A stretch of DNA of 53,796 bases from an uncultured Oxalobacteraceae bacterium (GCA_903914535.1 CAIWPG010000189.1:1-53796), one strand, 5' to 3'; positions 25,571 through 38,073 are shown, counted from the stretch's first letter. Translations and numbers: made by a program. Notes: a model not told the origin generated them from the letters alone.

Positions 25571-25619
25571 GTCCGGAACTGTCCGGATCAGCGTCAACAA
25601 CCCATCCGCATATGCGGAT
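25571..25619 (+). other. Repeats and palindrome in the glpK leader
   Basis: GTCCGGA is repeated directly at 25571-25577 and 25581-25587 (10-bp period; TCCGGA is itself palindromic). ATCCGCATATGCGGAT at 25604-25619 is a perfect 16-bp palindrome ending 10 nt before the glpK ribosome binding site. These may form mRNA structure or bind a regulator. They do not match the GlpR half-site seen upstream of glpD. Confidence 0.45.
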
Positions 25620-25642
25620 TTACCACGCCAGGAGAAGACAAA

Positions 25643-27142
25643 TTGAAAGATAAATATATATTAGCTCTGGATCAGGGAACAACCAGCTCACGCGCCATCG
25701 TATTTGATCGCCAGGGCAATAGCGTTTCATCGGCACAAAAAGAATTTCACCAAATTTATCCGCAACCAGGCTGGGTCGAACATGATCCGCAAGAAATCTG
25801 GTCAACCCAGGTCGGCGTCGCTGCAGAAGCACTAAGCAATGTCGGCCTGGACGGCACCTCTATTGCGGCTATCGGCATTACCAACCAGCGCGAAACAACC
25901 ATCGTATGGGACAGAGAAACGGGCAAAGCCATTTACAACGCCATCGTCTGGCAGGATCGCCGCACAGCATCGTTTTGTGATGAACTAAAAAATCGCGGAC
26001 TCGCAGAAAAAATCCGGGAAAAAACCGGACTACTGGTAGATTCCTATTTTTCTGCCACTAAAATTCGCTGGATACTGGAAAACGTCGATGGTGCGCAACA
26101 ACTCGCCGCTCAGGGACGTCTGGCATTCGGCACGGTAGATACCTGGCTGGTATGGAATATGACACGCGGCAAACAACACGTCACCGATGTCTCCAATGCC
26201 TCACGCACCATGCTATTCAATATTCACACCATGGAATGGGATGATGAACTGCTGCAAATTATGGGTGTGCCACGCAATATGCTACCGGAAGTACGCTCCT
26301 CCAGCGAAGTATACGGACACACAGAAATATCCAGCTTCGGCGCTGAAATTCCGTTAGCAGGAATCGCCGGTGACCAGCAGGCCGCACTGTTTGGTCAAAT
26401 GTGTACACAACCGGGCATGGTCAAAAATACCTATGGCACAGGTTGCTTCATGATGATGAATACCGGCAGTAAACCGATCACATCAAAAAACAATTTACTG
26501 ACCACGGTCGCCTGGAAAATAGGTGATAAAGTCAGCTACGCACTGGAAGGCAGCATATTTATCGGTGGTGCTGTTGTGCAGTGGCTGCGCGATGGTCTGG
26601 GCATTATCAGAACCTCGGCAGAAGTCGAAGCCCTGGCGCGCAGCGTCAGCAGTACCGACGGTGTTTATCTGGTTCCGGCTTTTTCCGGCCTGGGAGCACC
26701 TCACTGGAATCCGCATGCACGTGGTACTGTCTTTGGTATCACCCGTGGCACCACTTCGGCACATTATGCGCGTGCCGCACTCGACAGCATTGCATACCAG
26801 ACCATGGATGTATTAAAAGCGATGGAAGCCGATTCCGGTATTGTTATTCCGGAACTCAGAGTCGATGGTGGTGCAACCGCCAACAATTTATTAATGCAAT
26901 TCCAATCAGATATTTTAGGAGTGGATGTTGTGCGCCCTAAAATTACAGAAACAACGGCGCTCGGTGCCGCCTATCTGGCCGGACTGGCAGTCGGGTACTG
27001 GAGCAGTACCGGCGACGTACAAGGGCAGTGGCAACTCGATCAGCGCTTTCATCCCGAACTGCCGGACAAGGAAGTACAGGCCTGTGTCAAAGGCTGGCAG
27101 CGCGCCATCGTTGCAGCAACTGCGTGGGCGGATGCTTCCTGA
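25643..27142 (+). CDS. glpK: Glycerol kinase
   Basis: GlpK phosphorylates glycerol with ATP to glycerol-3-phosphate and thus traps it in the cytoplasm. The 499-residue FGGY kinase begins [19 protein letters not shown] with the phosphate-1 motif DQGTTSSRA. It has [52 protein letters not shown] and the C-terminal adenosine motif [15 protein letters not shown]. Start is TTG 25643 behind AGGAGA. The product is the substrate of GlpD, and GlpF supplies glycerol. It lies 170 nt after glpD with structured leader sequence between. Confidence 0.97.
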   Translation: MKDKYILALDQGTTSSRAIVFDRQGNSVSSAQKEFHQIYPQPGWVEHDPQEIWSTQVGVAAEALSNVGLDGTSIAAIGITNQRETTIVWDRETGKAIYNAIVWQDRRTASFCDELKNRGLAEKIREKTGLLVDSYFSATKIRWILENVDGAQQLAAQGRLAFGTVDTWLVWNMTRGKQHVTDVSNASRTMLFNIHTMEWDDELLQIMGVPRNMLPEVRSSSEVYGHTEISSFGAEIPLAGIAGDQQAALFGQMCTQPGMVKNTYGTGCFMMMNTGSKPITSKNNLLTTVAWKIGDKVSYALEGSIFIGGAVVQWLRDGLGIIRTSAEVEALARSVSSTDGVYLVPAFSGLGAPHWNPHARGTVFGITRGTTSAHYARAALDSIAYQTMDVLKAMEADSGIVIPELRVDGGATANNLLMQFQSDILGVDVVRPKITETTALGAAYLAGLAVGYWSSTGDVQGQWQLDQRFHPELPDKEVQACVKGWQRAIVAATAWADAS

Positions 27143-27203
27143 TTAAACTCTCCCTGCCGCTGTGACGGTTTATCAGGATAAACACAAGCACAGCGCTAAT
27201 GCT

Positions 27204-27235
27204 GAGAAAGGTGGTGACGTTGTTCACCATTTCTC
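27204..27235 (+). other. Hairpin in the glpF leader
   Basis: GAGAAA plus TGGTGA (27204-27217, 2-base bulge) pairs with TCACCA plus TTTCTC (27224-27235), a 12-bp stem ending 29 nt before the glpF start. A smaller GTTTAT/ATAAAC stem lies at 27168-27183. Position suggests an mRNA structure affecting glpF expression; no T-tract follows. Confidence 0.45.
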
Positions 27236-27264
27236 ACTTCCTGCTCCAAATTTTGAAAGAACTT

Positions 27265-27981
27265 ATGATGGCTTCCTTATTAGCTGAATTTATCGGCACA
27301 GCACTACTGGTGTTACTGGGCAATGGCGTGGTCGCCAATGTCTTGCTGAATAAAACAAAAGGTCAGAACAGCGGCCTGATCGTGATCGCGGTCGGTTGGG
27401 CTATCGCCGTATTTGTTGGTGTCTTTGTGGCAGCAGCGGCCAGCGGTGCACACCTGAACCCTGCGGTAACGCTGGCACTGGCAGTCGCGGGTAAATTTGC
27501 CTGGGCTAAAGTCCCGGCTTACGTGTTATCACAAATGCTGGGCGGAATGACAGGTGCATTTCTGGTGTGGGTAATGTACCGTAAACACTTTGAACTCACT
27601 GCGGATGGTGATACAAAACTGGCCGTTTTTTGTACCGGCCCGGCTATCCGCAATATCTCCGGCAACCTGATTTCTGAAATTATCGGCACTTTTGTTTTGG
27701 TGTTTGCCGTACTTCATATGGCTTCGCCAAAATTTGGTCTCGGCGCTCTGGATGCTTTGCCGGTTGCATTACTGGTACTGGGCATTGGCGTATCGCTTGG
27801 CGGCACAACCGGTTATGCCATTAACCCGGCACGCGACCTCGGCCCGCGTATCATGCACGCCTTGCTGCCCATTCCCGGCAAACGTGACAGTGACTGGAGT
27901 TATGCCTTCATTCCTGTCGCAGGATCAATCACCGGCGGCATATTAGCAGCACTGGTTTTCGGATTAGAACTGGCAGCCTGA
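27265..27981 (+). CDS. glpF: Glycerol uptake facilitator (aquaglyceroporin)
   Basis: A 238-residue MIP-family channel with six membrane helices and two NPA half-helices: SGAHLNPAVTLALAV near residue 64 and GYAINPARDLGPR near residue 190. The Asp in NPARD marks glycerol facilitators as opposed to water-only aquaporins. Translation starts at ATG 27265 or the adjacent ATG 27268; the upstream in-frame ATG at 27199 lies in a hairpin and adds non-family residues. It lets glycerol diffuse in for GlpK. It ends the glpDKF group and faces the convergent glpR gene. Confidence 0.95.
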   Translation: MMASLLAEFIGTALLVLLGNGVVANVLLNKTKGQNSGLIVIAVGWAIAVFVGVFVAAAASGAHLNPAVTLALAVAGKFAWAKVPAYVLSQMLGGMTGAFLVWVMYRKHFELTADGDTKLAVFCTGPAIRNISGNLISEIIGTFVLVFAVLHMASPKFGLGALDALPVALLVLGIGVSLGGTTGYAINPARDLGPRIMHALLPIPGKRDSDWSYAFIPVAGSITGGILAALVFGLELAA

Positions 27982-28086
27982 AACAAACCGGCATAAGGCA
28001 ACAACACGGATAACGTTTTCCGGTGATATCCGCTAAGTCAATATAAAATACCGGCTGGTCTCAGATAACAACGCAGCATCCGCAGA

Positions 28087-28878
28087 CTAGCCGGCAATTT
28101 TAGCGGCAACATGCACGTCCGTATTCGCCTCTTTAAACACAGCAACCAGTGATTCCGGTATTGGCTGATCAGTAAACAAGGCATCGATTTTACTTAAATC
28201 ACTCAGTTTCACCAATGCAGGACGCACAAACTTGGAATGATCTGCAACTAAAAACACGGTACGTGAGTTCGCAATAATAGCCTCCGCTACGCGTACTTCA
28301 CGATAATCAAAATCCCGTAATGTGCCATCCGTATCAATACTCGAAATCCCGACAATCCCGAAGTCCACTTTAAAACGCTGAATAAAGTCGATAGTTTCTT
28401 CACCGGTCACACCCAAATCACGGGCCCGTACCACACCACCGGCAATGATGACTTCACAACCGGGGTAAGCGCTCATAATCGCAGCCACATTAAGATTATT
28501 TGTAATAACGCGTAAATTACGGCGACGACTCAATGCCTTCGCAACTTCTTCGGTGGTCGTACCGATATTAATAAATAAGGTAGCCTGGTCAGGAATATGC
28601 TCAGCAACCAGTGCCGCAATCCGGCGCTTTTCATCGGATTGCAATCCTTGCCTGGCACCGTAAGCAATATTCTCTGCACTGCATGGCAAACTTACTCCGC
28701 CATGATAGCGCTGTAACAGATTCAGTTTCGCCAGTAAATTAATATCACGCCGGATAGTTTGCGGCGTCATCTGAAAACGATTTGCCAGATTCTCCACCGT
28801 GACAAAGCTCTCACGCTGAACGTAGGTTAGTATTTCCTGCTGACGTATATTGAGTGCAAACGCCGGTGTCTGTGCCAT
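28087..28878 (-). CDS. glpR: DeoR-family glycerol-3-phosphate regulon repressor
   Basis: A 263-residue repressor. The N-terminal DeoR helix-turn-helix spans about residues 11-66: RQQEILTYVQRESFVTVENLANRFQMTPQTIRRDINLL, ending LLQRYHGGVSLP. The C-terminal DeoR sensor domain has LFINIGTTTEEVAKAL and the LRVITNNLNVAAIM phosphate-sugar-binding pattern, and FLVADHSKFVRPALVKL. Glycerol-3-phosphate should relieve repression. It is convergent with glpF and close to the regulon it should control; a matching operator is embedded in the glpD promoter. RBS is weak (GGAAT), so low expression is plausible. DeoR paralogues for other sugars exist, but context is strong. Confidence 0.92.
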   Translation of the reverse strand: MAQTPAFALNIRQQEILTYVQRESFVTVENLANRFQMTPQTIRRDINLLAKLNLLQRYHGGVSLPCSAENIAYGARQGLQSDEKRRIAALVAEHIPDQATLFINIGTTTEEVAKALSRRRNLRVITNNLNVAAIMSAYPGCEVIIAGGVVRARDLGVTGEETIDFIQRFKVDFGIVGISSIDTDGTLRDFDYREVRVAEAIIANSRTVFLVADHSKFVRPALVKLSDLSKIDALFTDQPIPESLVAVFKEANTDVHVAAKIAG

Positions 28879-28964
28879 ATAACGAATTCCGTCTCGATGT
28901 CTTTAATCAAAAATAGTTGGTTTACGCATTGTCCTATGAAAACAGGAAATCAACACAGTACGAT

Positions 28965-29017
28965 AGTAGTAAAAAAAAGACGCTATCTGCATAAACAGAT
29001 AACGTCTTTTTTACTAC
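28965..29017 (-). terminator. Rho-independent terminator of the rpoBC transcript
   Basis: Reading on the minus strand, the stem GACGTTATCTG (29006-28996) pairs with CAGATAGCGTC (28989-28979) with one mismatch and a 6-base loop, followed by a run of eight T. Flanking AGTAGTA/TACTACT extends the inverted repeat. It lies 34 nt after the rpoC stop. Confidence 0.93.
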
Positions 29018-29050
29018 TGGCAGCTAATTACAATAAAACTACTTACTGCT

Positions 29051-32000
29051 TTAAACTTCACCATCCACCACGTCAGCTTCTACGTTAGTAGCAAATGCTG
29101 CTTTTTCAGCCTGCAACATAGCGGTACGTTCATCAGCTTCCCATGTTTCTTTCAACTTACGGGCACGATGATACGCCAAGCCAGTACCAGCCGGAATCAA
29201 ACGACCAACAATCACGTTTTCTTTCAGACCGCGCAAGCTATCGTGTTTACCCATAATCGCCGCTTCAGTCAACACGCGGGTTGTTTCCTGGAATGACGCA
29301 GCAGAAATAAACGAATCTGTCGACAACGATGCTTTAGTAATACCCAGCAATACGTTTTCGTAAGTTGCAGGGATATTGCCTTCAGCAGTTACGCGATCAT
29401 TTTCATCGAGCAATTCTGAACGTTCAACCTGTTCACCAACGATGTAATTCGCATCGCCAGGATTCACTACCGTTACACGACGCAACATCTGACGCACAAT
29501 AACTTCAATGTGCTTGTCATTGATCTTAACGCCTTGCAAACGGTAAACATCCTGAACTTCTTCAACGATGTAACGTGCCAGTGCTTCGATACCCAACAAA
29601 CGCAGAATGTCTTGCGGGTCACGCGGACCGTCCACAATCATTTCACCTTTATTAACGACCTGACCATCATGTACCAATACTTGTTTTTCTTTAGCGATCA
29701 GGAATTCGTGTTTTTCACCATCCAGATCAGTAATTTCTAAACGTTGCTTACCTTTGGTTTCTTTACCAAACGCAACAGTACCAGTCACTTCAGCCAACAC
29801 ACCGGCATCTTTAGGCGAACGGGCTTCAAACAGCTCAGCAACCCGCGGCAGACCCCCGGTAATATCCCGTGTTTTTTGTGATTCAGTCGGAATACGCGCC
29901 AACACTTCACCGACGTGTACTTGCTGACCATCTTTAACCATCAGCAATGCACCCGGCTGGAAGCTGATTGTTACGGCATGTTCTGTGCCCGCAATTTTCA
30001 CTTCCTGACCTTGTTCGTTCAGCAGTTTAACCTGTGGACGTACTGATTTAGTTGCAGAACCACGACGTTTGGAATCGATAGCGACCAGAGTCGACAAACC
30101 GGTTACATCATCAACCTGTTTAGCAACGGTCACACCTTCTTCAACGTTTTCAAAACGTACCTGACCGGTGTATTCAGTAATGATAGGACGAGTCAACGGA
30201 TCCCATGTCGCCAATATCACACCAGCTTTAATCACCAGACCGTCAGTCACAACCATAGTCGCGCCGTACGGTACTTTATGACGTTCACGTTCACGACCGT
30301 GATCATCAGTAATCAGCACTTCACCCGAACGTGAAATCACGATCAGATCGCCTTTGCCGTTTGTTACATAACGCATAGTGGCAGAGAAGCGGATAGTACC
30401 GTTCGATTTCGCTTCAATCGACGAAGCAACAGCAGCACGCGATGCAGCACCACCAATATGGAAGGTACGCATAGTCAGCTGAGTACCAGGCTCACCAATC
30501 GACTGCGCCGCAATAACACCAACTGCTTCACCGGCATTTACCATATTGCCACGACCTAAATCGCGGCCGTAACACATGGCGCACAAGCCGTAACGTGTGT
30601 CGCAGGTCAATGGCGTACGTACTTTAACTTCATCAATGCTCAGGCGTTCGATTTCTTCAACTTCATCTTCGCCCAGCAAGGTACCGGCAGGATACAGTGT
30701 TTCCTGTGTTTCAGGATTCACTACATCAAGAGCAGTAACACGGCCCAAAATCAATTCGCGCAAGGGTTCAATAACTTCACCGCCCTCAACCAGTGCCTTC
30801 ATTGAAGCACCGTTGGTGGTTCCGCAATCATCCTGAATAACAACCAGATCTTGCGTTACATCCACCAGACGACGTGTCAGGTAACCGGAGTTCGCTGTTT
30901 TCAGCGCCGTATCGGCCAGACCTTTACGGGCACCATGGGTAGAAATAAAGTACTGCAACACGTTCAGACCTTCACGGAAGTTAGCCGTGATCGGTGTTTC
31001 AATAATCGAACCATCCGGTTTCGCCATCAGACCCCGCATACCTGCCAGCTGACGAATCTGTGCTGCAGAACCACGCGCACCGGAGTCAGCCATCATGTAA
31101 ATGGCGTTAAATGATTCTTGCGTACCCAGTGTGCCATCACGACGAACAACGTCTTCAACCTTCAGACGTTCCATCATCGCCTTACCGACGTCATCACCGG
31201 TTTTACCCCAGATATCGACCACTTTATTGTAACGTTCACCGGCAGTCACCAGACCGGATGCATATTGCTGTTCAATCTGTTTCACTTCTTGTTCAGCAGT
31301 AGCGATCAAAGTTACTTTTTGCGGCGGCACCAACATATCGTCGATACAGATCGAGATACCGGCACGGGTCGCCAGACGGAAACCGGATTGCATCAATTTA
31401 TCAGCAAACACTACCGTCGCACGCAGACCACACTTACGGAATGAGGTGTTGATCAGTTTCGAAATTTCTTTTTTCTTCAGAGCGCGATTCAATACACTGA
31501 ACGGCAGACCCTTAGGCAAAATTTCCGACAAAATCGCACGACCGATCGTGGTTTCGTAGCGGGTAATCGTTTTTTCAAATTCGCCGGTTTCCGGATTTTT
31601 CGGATACTCGGTAATACGTACAGTAATACGGGTCGTCAGTTCCACTTCTTTATTGTCATAAGCACGAATCACTTCTGACACATCAGGGAACATCATACCT
31701 TCGTTCTTACCGTTGATTTTTTCGCGGGTCGCGTAGTACAGACCCAACACGATATCCTGGGAAGGAACAATCGACGGTTCGCCATTAGACGGGAACAGAA
31801 TGTTATTTGAAGCCAGCATCAATGTGCGTGCTTCCATCTGTGCTTCTACTGACAAAGGAACGTGAACAGCCATCTGATCGCCATCGAAATCGGCATTGAA
31901 GGCGGCGCAGACCAGCGGATGCAATTGAATCGCTTTACCTTCAATCAACACCGGCTCAAAGGCTTGAATACCTAAGCGATGCAATGTAGGTGCACGGTTC

Positions 32001-33267
32001 AACATCACCGGATGTTCTTTAATTACATCTTCCAGAATATCCCAGACAACAGGCTCCTGAATTTCAACCAGTTTTTTTGCTGCCTTAATGGTCGTTGCCA
32101 GACCCATCAATTCCAATTTATTGAAAATGAACGGTTTAAACAATTCCAGTGCCATCAGCTTAGGTAAACCGCACTGATGCAATTTGAGCTGAGGACCCAC
32201 CACAATAACGGAACGACCCGAGTAATCGACGCGCTTACCCAGCAAGTTTTGACGGAAACGGCCGCCTTTACCCTTAATCATTTCAGCCAGTGATTTCAAG
32301 GGACGCTTGTTAGCACCAGTCATGGCTTTACCACGACGGCCGTTATCCAGCAGAGAATCGACTGCTTCCTGCAACATCCGTTTTTCATTACGGGTGATGA
32401 TTTCCGGCGCGCGGAGTTCCATCAGACGTTTCAGACGATTGTTACGGTTAATCACGCGGCGATACAAATCATTCAGATCGGAAGTCGCAAAACGACCGCC
32501 ATCCAATGGTACCAGCGGACGCAATTCCGGCGGCAGCACCGGCAATACTTCCATGATCATCCAGTCTGGCTTAATACCAGAACGCTGGAACGCTTCCAAC
32601 ACTTTAAGCGTTTTGCGTATTTCTTGATCTTGGCTTCTGATTTCGATTCTTTGAGTTCCACACGCAAAGTTTCGGCATCGCGGTCGATATCAATCGAACG
32701 CAACAACTCACGAATACCTTCAGCGCCCATATAGGCAGTGAACTCGTCACCATGTTCTTCGTACTTAATAGCGTAGTCATCTTCGGACATGATCTGGCAT
32801 TTTTTCAGCGGAGTCATGCCGGGATCGGTCACAACATAGGCTTCAAAATACAAAACACGTTCGATATCACGCAGGGTCATGTCCAACACCATACCTAAAC
32901 GGGATGGCAATGATTTCAGGAACCAGATATGCGCTGTAGGTGAAGCAAGTTCAATATGACCCATGCGCTCACGACGCACCTTAGTCAAGGTAACTTCAAC
33001 GCCACATTTTTCGCAAATCACACCACGGTGTTTTAAGCGTTTATATTTACCACACAGACATTCGTAATCTTTGATAGGGCCAAAAATTTTGGCACAAAAC
33101 AAACCGTCACGTTCCGGTTTAAAAGTCCGATAGTTGATGGTTTCCGGCTTTTTAACTTCGCCGTAGGACCAAGAACGAATTTTCTCGGGTGACGCAAGAC
33201 CAATCTTGATCGCGTCGAATTGTTCATTTTGCTGAACTTGCTTGAATAAATCGAGCAGAGCCTTCAT
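29051..33267 (-). CDS. rpoC: RNA polymerase beta' subunit, reading frame broken by a one-base deletion
   Basis: The subunit spans two frames: 33267 to about 32603 (N-terminal ~221 residues) and about 32602 to 29051 (1183-residue frame). Joined, they make about 1405 residues, the normal length. The first part has the zinc ribbon [20 protein letters not shown] (Cys70, 72, 85, 88). The second has the catalytic [15 protein letters not shown]. At the break the code reads KRLK then should continue VLEAFQRSG; one G (C on the plus strand, in CC at 32602/32603) is missing. An essential gene with one indel in a two-base homopolymer is more likely a sequence error than a real mutation. No programmed slippery site is obvious. 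Confidence 0.93.
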
Positions 33268-33370
33268 ATGTCACTCCAGGTTGGCGTGAAAAATCTCAAT
33301 ATTCTTACCGTACGAACTACGCCGCGTTTCCATCAGAACGGGACAGCACACATGCACTGTCCCGGCTGTA

Positions 33371-36300
33371 TTAAATGCGTTCCAGATCGATGTCGATACC
33401 CAGGGAGCGGATTTCTTTGACCAGCACGTTAAACGATTCCGGCATACCGGCATCGATCACGTGATCGCCTTTAACGAGATTTTCGTACACTTTAGTACGA
33501 CCATTCACGTCATCCGACTTCACTGTCAACATCTCTTGCAACACATACGCTGCGCCATAAGCTTCCAGTGCCCAAACTTCCATCTCACCGAAACGCTGAC
33601 CACCGAACTGTGCTTTACCGCCCAAAGGCTGTTGAGTAACCAACGAGTAAGGACCAGTAGAGCGTGCATGCATTTTGTCATCGACCAAATGATGCAGTTT
33701 CAGGATATGCATGTAACCGACAGTCACATTACGCTCGAACGACTCACCAGTGCGGCCATCGTACAAAGTCACCTGATTTTTAGACGGTGTCATACCCAAT
33801 TGCTTGGCGATATGATCCGGGTAAGCCAGATCCAGCATACGGCGAATTTCAGCTTCATGGGCACCATCAAACACCGGAGTCGCAAATGGCACGCCGTGTT
33901 TCAGGTTATTAGCCAATACGATAATTTCATCGTCGGTAAAGCTATCCAGTTCTTCTTTCTTACCGGATTCGTTGTAAATCACATTCAGGAACTGACGCAG
34001 TTCTTGCATGGCAGTATGCGCTTTCAGCATTTCACCAATACGCAAACCCAGACCTTTTGCAGCCCAGCCCAAATGCACTTCCAACACCTGACCAACGTTC
34101 ATCCGTGACGGAACACCCAACGGGTTCAATACGATGTCTGCCGGAGTACCATCCGCCATGTACGGCATATCTTCAACAGGAACAATGCGTGAAACCACAC
34201 CTTTGTTACCATGACGACCCGCCATTTTATCGCCGGGTTGCAAGCGACGTTTTACAGCCAGATACACCTTAACCATTTTTTGCACGCCTGGCGGCAATTC
34301 ATCGCCTTGCGTCAGTTTGGTGCGCTTTTCTTCAAAAGCCAGATCGAACTGATGACGTTTTTCAGCGATAGAATCTTTAATCGCTTCCAGTGCTGTAGCA
34401 GCATCGTCGTCGGCAGGACGAATATCAAACCAGTGATATTTTTCCTGATCAGCCAGATATTCCTTGGTAATGACAGTGCCTTTGACCAGCTTTTTAGGGC
34501 CGCCGTTAGCAACTTTACCGATCAGCATCCGTTCCAGACGTTCAAAGGCATCGCCTTCAACAATACGCATCTGATCGTTCAGATCCAAACGATAGCGTTT
34601 CAGTTCATCGTCAATAATTTGTTGTGCACGTTTATCGCGAGCAATACCTTCACGCGTGAACACCTGTACATCAATAACGGTACCAACCATGCCGGACGGA
34701 ACACGTAAGGACGTATCTTTTACATCAGAAGCTTTTTCACCAAAAATAGCGCGCAGCAATTTTTCTTCCGGTGTCAGTTGCGTTTCGCCTTTAGGCGTCA
34801 CTTTACCAACCAGAGTATCACCGGCAGTCACTTCAGCACCGATATACACAATACCGGCTTCATCCAGACGCGCCAATTGGTTTTCTGCCAGGTTGGAAAT
34901 ATCGCGGGTAATTTCTTCCGCACCCAACTTGGTATCACGGGCAACAACCGACAACTCTTCAATATGAATCGATGTATAACGATCGTCAGCAACCACTTTT
35001 TCAGAAATCAGAATCGAATCTTCAAAGTTATAACCATTCCACGGCATAAACGCGACCAGCATGTTTTGGCCTAATGCCAACTCACCCAGATCGGTCGAAG
35101 CGCCATCGGCCAGTACATCGCCTTTAGCAACACGGTCACCAACTTTAACGATAGGACGTTGATTGATATTGGTATTTTGATTTGAACGGGTATATTTGAT
35201 GAGATTATAAATATCCACACCAACTTCACCGGCAGTCGCTTCGGCATCGTTCACACGAATAACGATACGACCGGCATCAATATAATCAACCTTACCGCCG
35301 CGCAGAGCCTGTACGGTAGTACCGGAATCGACTGCAACAGTACGTTCAATACCTGTACCGACCAGTGCTTTTTCCGGACGCAGACAAGGAACTGCCTGAC
35401 GTTGCATGTTGGCACCCATCAATGCGCGGTTGGCATCATCGTGTTCAAGGAACGGAATCAGCGATGCCGCTACAGAAACAACCTGGCCTGTAGCCACGTC
35501 CATGTACTGTACACGTTCAGGGGAAACCAAAATCGTTTCACCGGCTTCACGGGAAGACACCAGTTCATCAATCAATTTACCATCAGCATCAATGGTCGCA
35601 TTGGCCTGCGCAATAATGTAACGACCTTCTTCAATCGCGGACAGATAATCGATCTGCGTCGTGATTTTGCTATCAATTACTTTACGGTATGGTGTTTCCA
35701 GGAACCCATATTCATTCAGACGGGCATACAAAGCCAGTGAGTTAATCAGACCAATGTTTGGTCCCTCAGGCGTTTCAATCGGGCATACGCGGCCGTAATG
35801 GGTCGGATGCACGTCCCGTACTTCAAAGCCGGCACGTTCACGTGTCAGACCACCAGGGCCCAGAGCAGAAATACGACGTTTATGCGTAATTTCTGACAGT
35901 GGATTGGTCTGATCCATAAACTGCGACAATTGTGAGGAACCAAAGAACTCACGAATTGCGGCTGAAATAGGCTTGGAATTGATCAGATCATGCGGCATCA
36001 GATTATCCGCTTCAGCCTGACCCAAACGTTCTTTAACAGCACGTTCTACCCGAACCAGACCAGCACGGAATTGATTCTCTGCCAATTCACCAACACAACG
36101 AACACGACGATTACCCAAATGATCAATATCATCGACTTCGCCGCGGCCATTGCGCAACTCAACCAAAATCTTAATTACTGCCAGCACATCTTCGTTAGAC
36201 AAGGTCATGGCACCGGTCAATTCATCGCGACCAATGCGGCGATTGAATTTCATACGGCCGACGGCAGATAAATCGTAACGATCTTCGTTATAGAACAAAC

Positions 36301-37477
36301 CGTTGAATAAGGCTTCTACGGAATCTTCGGTCGGTGGTTCGCCAGGACGCATCATGCGATAAATAGCAACCTTGGCCGACATTTGATCCGCAGTATCATC
36401 TGCACGCAAGGTGTTAGAGATATAACCACCCTGATCCAGATCATTGATGTACAAGGTCTGAATTGCACTTACGTTCGCATTACGCAGACGTTCCAGCGAT
36501 TCTTCCGTCAATTCATCATTGGCGTTGGCAATCACTTCACCGGTATCGGCATCCACCACATTTTTCGCCAGTACACGACCCAGCAAATAATCTTCAGGAA
36601 CCGAAACGAACTTGATACCGGCAGCATCAATGTCACGAATATGACGGGCATTGATACGCTTATCTTTAGCAACCAGCAGTTTGCCAGACTTGTCAGTGAT
36701 ATCAAAACGGGCTACTTCGCCACGCATATGTTCACCGACAAATTCCATCTCCGCACCTTCGCGATGCAGCGTGAAATTATCAAAAACAAAGAAATTAGCA
36801 AGAATCTGCTCATTGCTCATGCCTATGGCTTTAAGCAATATCGTGACCGGCATCTTACGGCGACGATCGACGCGGAAAAACAGGATATCTTTTGGATCAA
36901 ACTCAAAATCGAGCCATGAACCACGGTAAGGAATGATCCTTGCCGAAAATAACAATTTACCAGATGAATGTGTCTTACCGCGATCATGTTCAAAGAACAC
37001 ACCAGGTGAACGGTGCAACTGTGACACAATCACACGCTCTGTACCATTGACAACAAAAGAACCGGTCGTCGTCATGAGTGGCAATTCACCCATGTAAACT
37101 TCTTGTTCTTTCATTTCTTTGACAACAGGTTTGGTCGGCGATTCTTTATCCAGGATCACCAGACGTACCTTGGCACGTAACGGAGATGCAAAAGTCAAAC
37201 CACGCTGTTGACATTCTTTAACGTCAAACGCAGGATCGCCCAATACATAGGATAAAAATTCTAATCGCGCAAAACCATTGTGCGACACAATAGGAAAAAT
37301 AGACGTGAAAGCAGACTGCAAGCCTTCATTTTTACGTTGTGACGGTGCGCAGTCAGCCTGTAAAAAATCTAAATATGATTCAAGCTGAGTAGCCAGCAAG
37401 AAAGGAACGTTGTGAACGTTGGCGCGTTTCGCAAAAGATTTACGAATACGCTTCTTCTCAGTAAATGAGTAGTGCAT
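33371..37477 (-). CDS. rpoB: RNA polymerase beta subunit
   Basis: The 1368-residue beta subunit starts at ATG (37475-37477), giving [18 protein letters not shown], the usual proteobacterial N-terminus. The rifampicin region reads [20 protein letters not shown] then RISALGPGG, with wild-type-like residues at the positions equivalent to E. coli Asp516, His526 and Ser531. C-terminal KYGRP-like motifs appear as [20 protein letters not shown] and [12 protein letters not shown] (active-site lysines). It is followed by a 103-nt gap and rpoC, and preceded by rplL with an attenuator-like hairpin between. The beta/beta' pair forms the catalytic core of RNA polymerase. Confidence 0.98.
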   Translation of the reverse strand: MHYSFTEKKRIRKSFAKRANVHNVPFLLATQLESYLDFLQADCAPSQRKNEGLQSAFTSIFPIVSHNGFARLEFLSYVLGDPAFDVKECQQRGLTFASPLRAKVRLVILDKESPTKPVVKEMKEQEVYMGELPLMTTTGSFVVNGTERVIVSQLHRSPGVFFEHDRGKTHSSGKLLFSARIIPYRGSWLDFEFDPKDILFFRVDRRRKMPVTILLKAIGMSNEQILANFFVFDNFTLHREGAEMEFVGEHMRGEVARFDITDKSGKLLVAKDKRINARHIRDIDAAGIKFVSVPEDYLLGRVLAKNVVDADTGEVIANANDELTEESLERLRNANVSAIQTLYINDLDQGGYISNTLRADDTADQMSAKVAIYRMMRPGEPPTEDSVEALFNGLFYNEDRYDLSAVGRMKFNRRIGRDELTGAMTLSNEDVLAVIKILVELRNGRGEVDDIDHLGNRRVRCVGELAENQFRAGLVRVERAVKERLGQAEADNLMPHDLINSKPISAAIREFFGSSQLSQFMDQTNPLSEITHKRRISALGPGGLTRERAGFEVRDVHPTHYGRVCPIETPEGPNIGLINSLALYARLNEYGFLETPYRKVIDSKITTQIDYLSAIEEGRYIIAQANATIDADGKLIDELVSSREAGETILVSPERVQYMDVATGQVVSVAASLIPFLEHDDANRALMGANMQRQAVPCLRPEKALVGTGIERTVAVDSGTTVQALRGGKVDYIDAGRIVIRVNDAEATAGEVGVDIYNLIKYTRSNQNTNINQRPIVKVGDRVAKGDVLADGASTDLGELALGQNMLVAFMPWNGYNFEDSILISEKVVADDRYTSIHIEELSVVARDTKLGAEEITRDISNLAENQLARLDEAGIVYIGAEVTAGDTLVGKVTPKGETQLTPEEKLLRAIFGEKASDVKDTSLRVPSGMVGTVIDVQVFTREGIARDKRAQQIIDDELKRYRLDLNDQMRIVEGDAFERLERMLIGKVANGGPKKLVKGTVITKEYLADQEKYHWFDIRPADDDAATALEAIKDSIAEKRHQFDLAFEEKRTKLTQGDELPPGVQKMVKVYLAVKRRLQPGDKMAGRHGNKGVVSRIVPVEDMPYMADGTPADIVLNPLGVPSRMNVGQVLEVHLGWAAKGLGLRIGEMLKAHTAMQELRQFLNVIYNESGKKEELDSFTDDEIIVLANNLKHGVPFATPVFDGAHEAEIRRMLDLAYPDHIAKQLGMTPSKNQVTLYDGRTGESFERNVTVGYMHILKLHHLVDDKMHARSTGPYSLVTQQPLGGKAQFGGQRFGEMEVWALEAYGAAYVLQEMLTVKSDDVNGRTKVYENLVKGDHVIDAGMPESFNVLVKEIRSLGIDIDLERI

Positions 37478-37632
37478 GAACACTCCGTGAGTGACAGGGA
37501 AAGATAGAGAGTTCAAATCTCAACAAACCGGGTGTTCTGGCCAGCATCGCCTGAAACCGGACTGCGTGGAAACTTCAACTCTTTACCCTTCGTGCTGTAA
37601 GTTGTTAAATTTTACAACCAAGAACGACAAGC

Positions 37633-37658
37633 GGAATCCTCTCTTGCAAGAGGATTCC
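37633..37658 (-). other. Attenuator/processing hairpin between rplL and rpoB
   Basis: GGAATCCTCT (37633-37642) pairs perfectly with AGAGGATTCC (37649-37658) around a 6-base loop, in the 227-nt rplL-rpoB gap. There is no long T-run downstream, as in the partial attenuator or RNase III site known at this place in E. coli. It would let rpoBC be expressed below the ribosomal genes. Confidence 0.65.
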
Positions 37659-37704
37659 AACTTTGCTGCCTGGCGAATAAAACATCCACCATCGCTTTAA
37701 TCAA

Positions 37705-38073
37705 TTATTTGATTTCAGCTTTTGCGCCCGCATCTTCCAATTTCTTTTTAGCAGCATCTGCATCTGCTTTAGAAACGGCTTCTTTAACTGCTTTTGGTGC
37801 GCCATCAACTACGTCTTTAGCTTCTTTCAAGCCCAAACCAGTCAATTCACGAACTGCTTTAATCACGCCAACTTTGTTTGCGCCGATTTCAGTCAGGATA
37901 ACGTTGAATTCTGTTTGTTCTTCAACAACTGCACCAGCAGCAGCTGGGCCTGCAACAGCCATTGCTGCAGCAGAAACACCAAATTTTTCTTCGAAAGCTT
38001 TAACTAAGTCGTTCAGATCCATTACGGACATCGCGCCTACTGCTTCCAAGATATCGTCTTTGCTAATTGCCAT
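37705..38073 (-). CDS. rplL: 50S ribosomal protein L7/L12
   Basis: The 122-residue acidic stalk protein has an N-terminal dimerisation domain ([32 protein letters not shown]), an Ala-rich hinge ([16 protein letters not shown]) and the C-terminal factor-binding domain ([40 protein letters not shown]). It recruits EF-G and EF-Tu to the ribosome. It follows rplJ by 57 nt. A plus-strand frame of nearly identical extent is an antisense artefact of its Ala/Lys codons. Confidence 0.98.
   Translation of the reverse strand: MAISKDDILEAVGAMSVMDLNDLVKAFEEKFGVSAAAMAVAGPAAAGAVVEEQTEFNVILTEIGANKVGVIKAVRELTGLGLKEAKDVVDGAPKAVKEAVSKADADAAKKKLEDAGAKAEIK

Noticed and set aside
32557-32640. Programmed -1/+1 frameshifting in rpoC
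   Set aside because: No slippery heptamer or downstream pseudoknot is evident, and the missing base lies in a simple CC run, so a sequence error is more economical.
33461-34108. 215-codon plus-strand frame opposite rpoB
   Set aside because: Antisense shadow of a highly conserved gene with no recognisable protein features.
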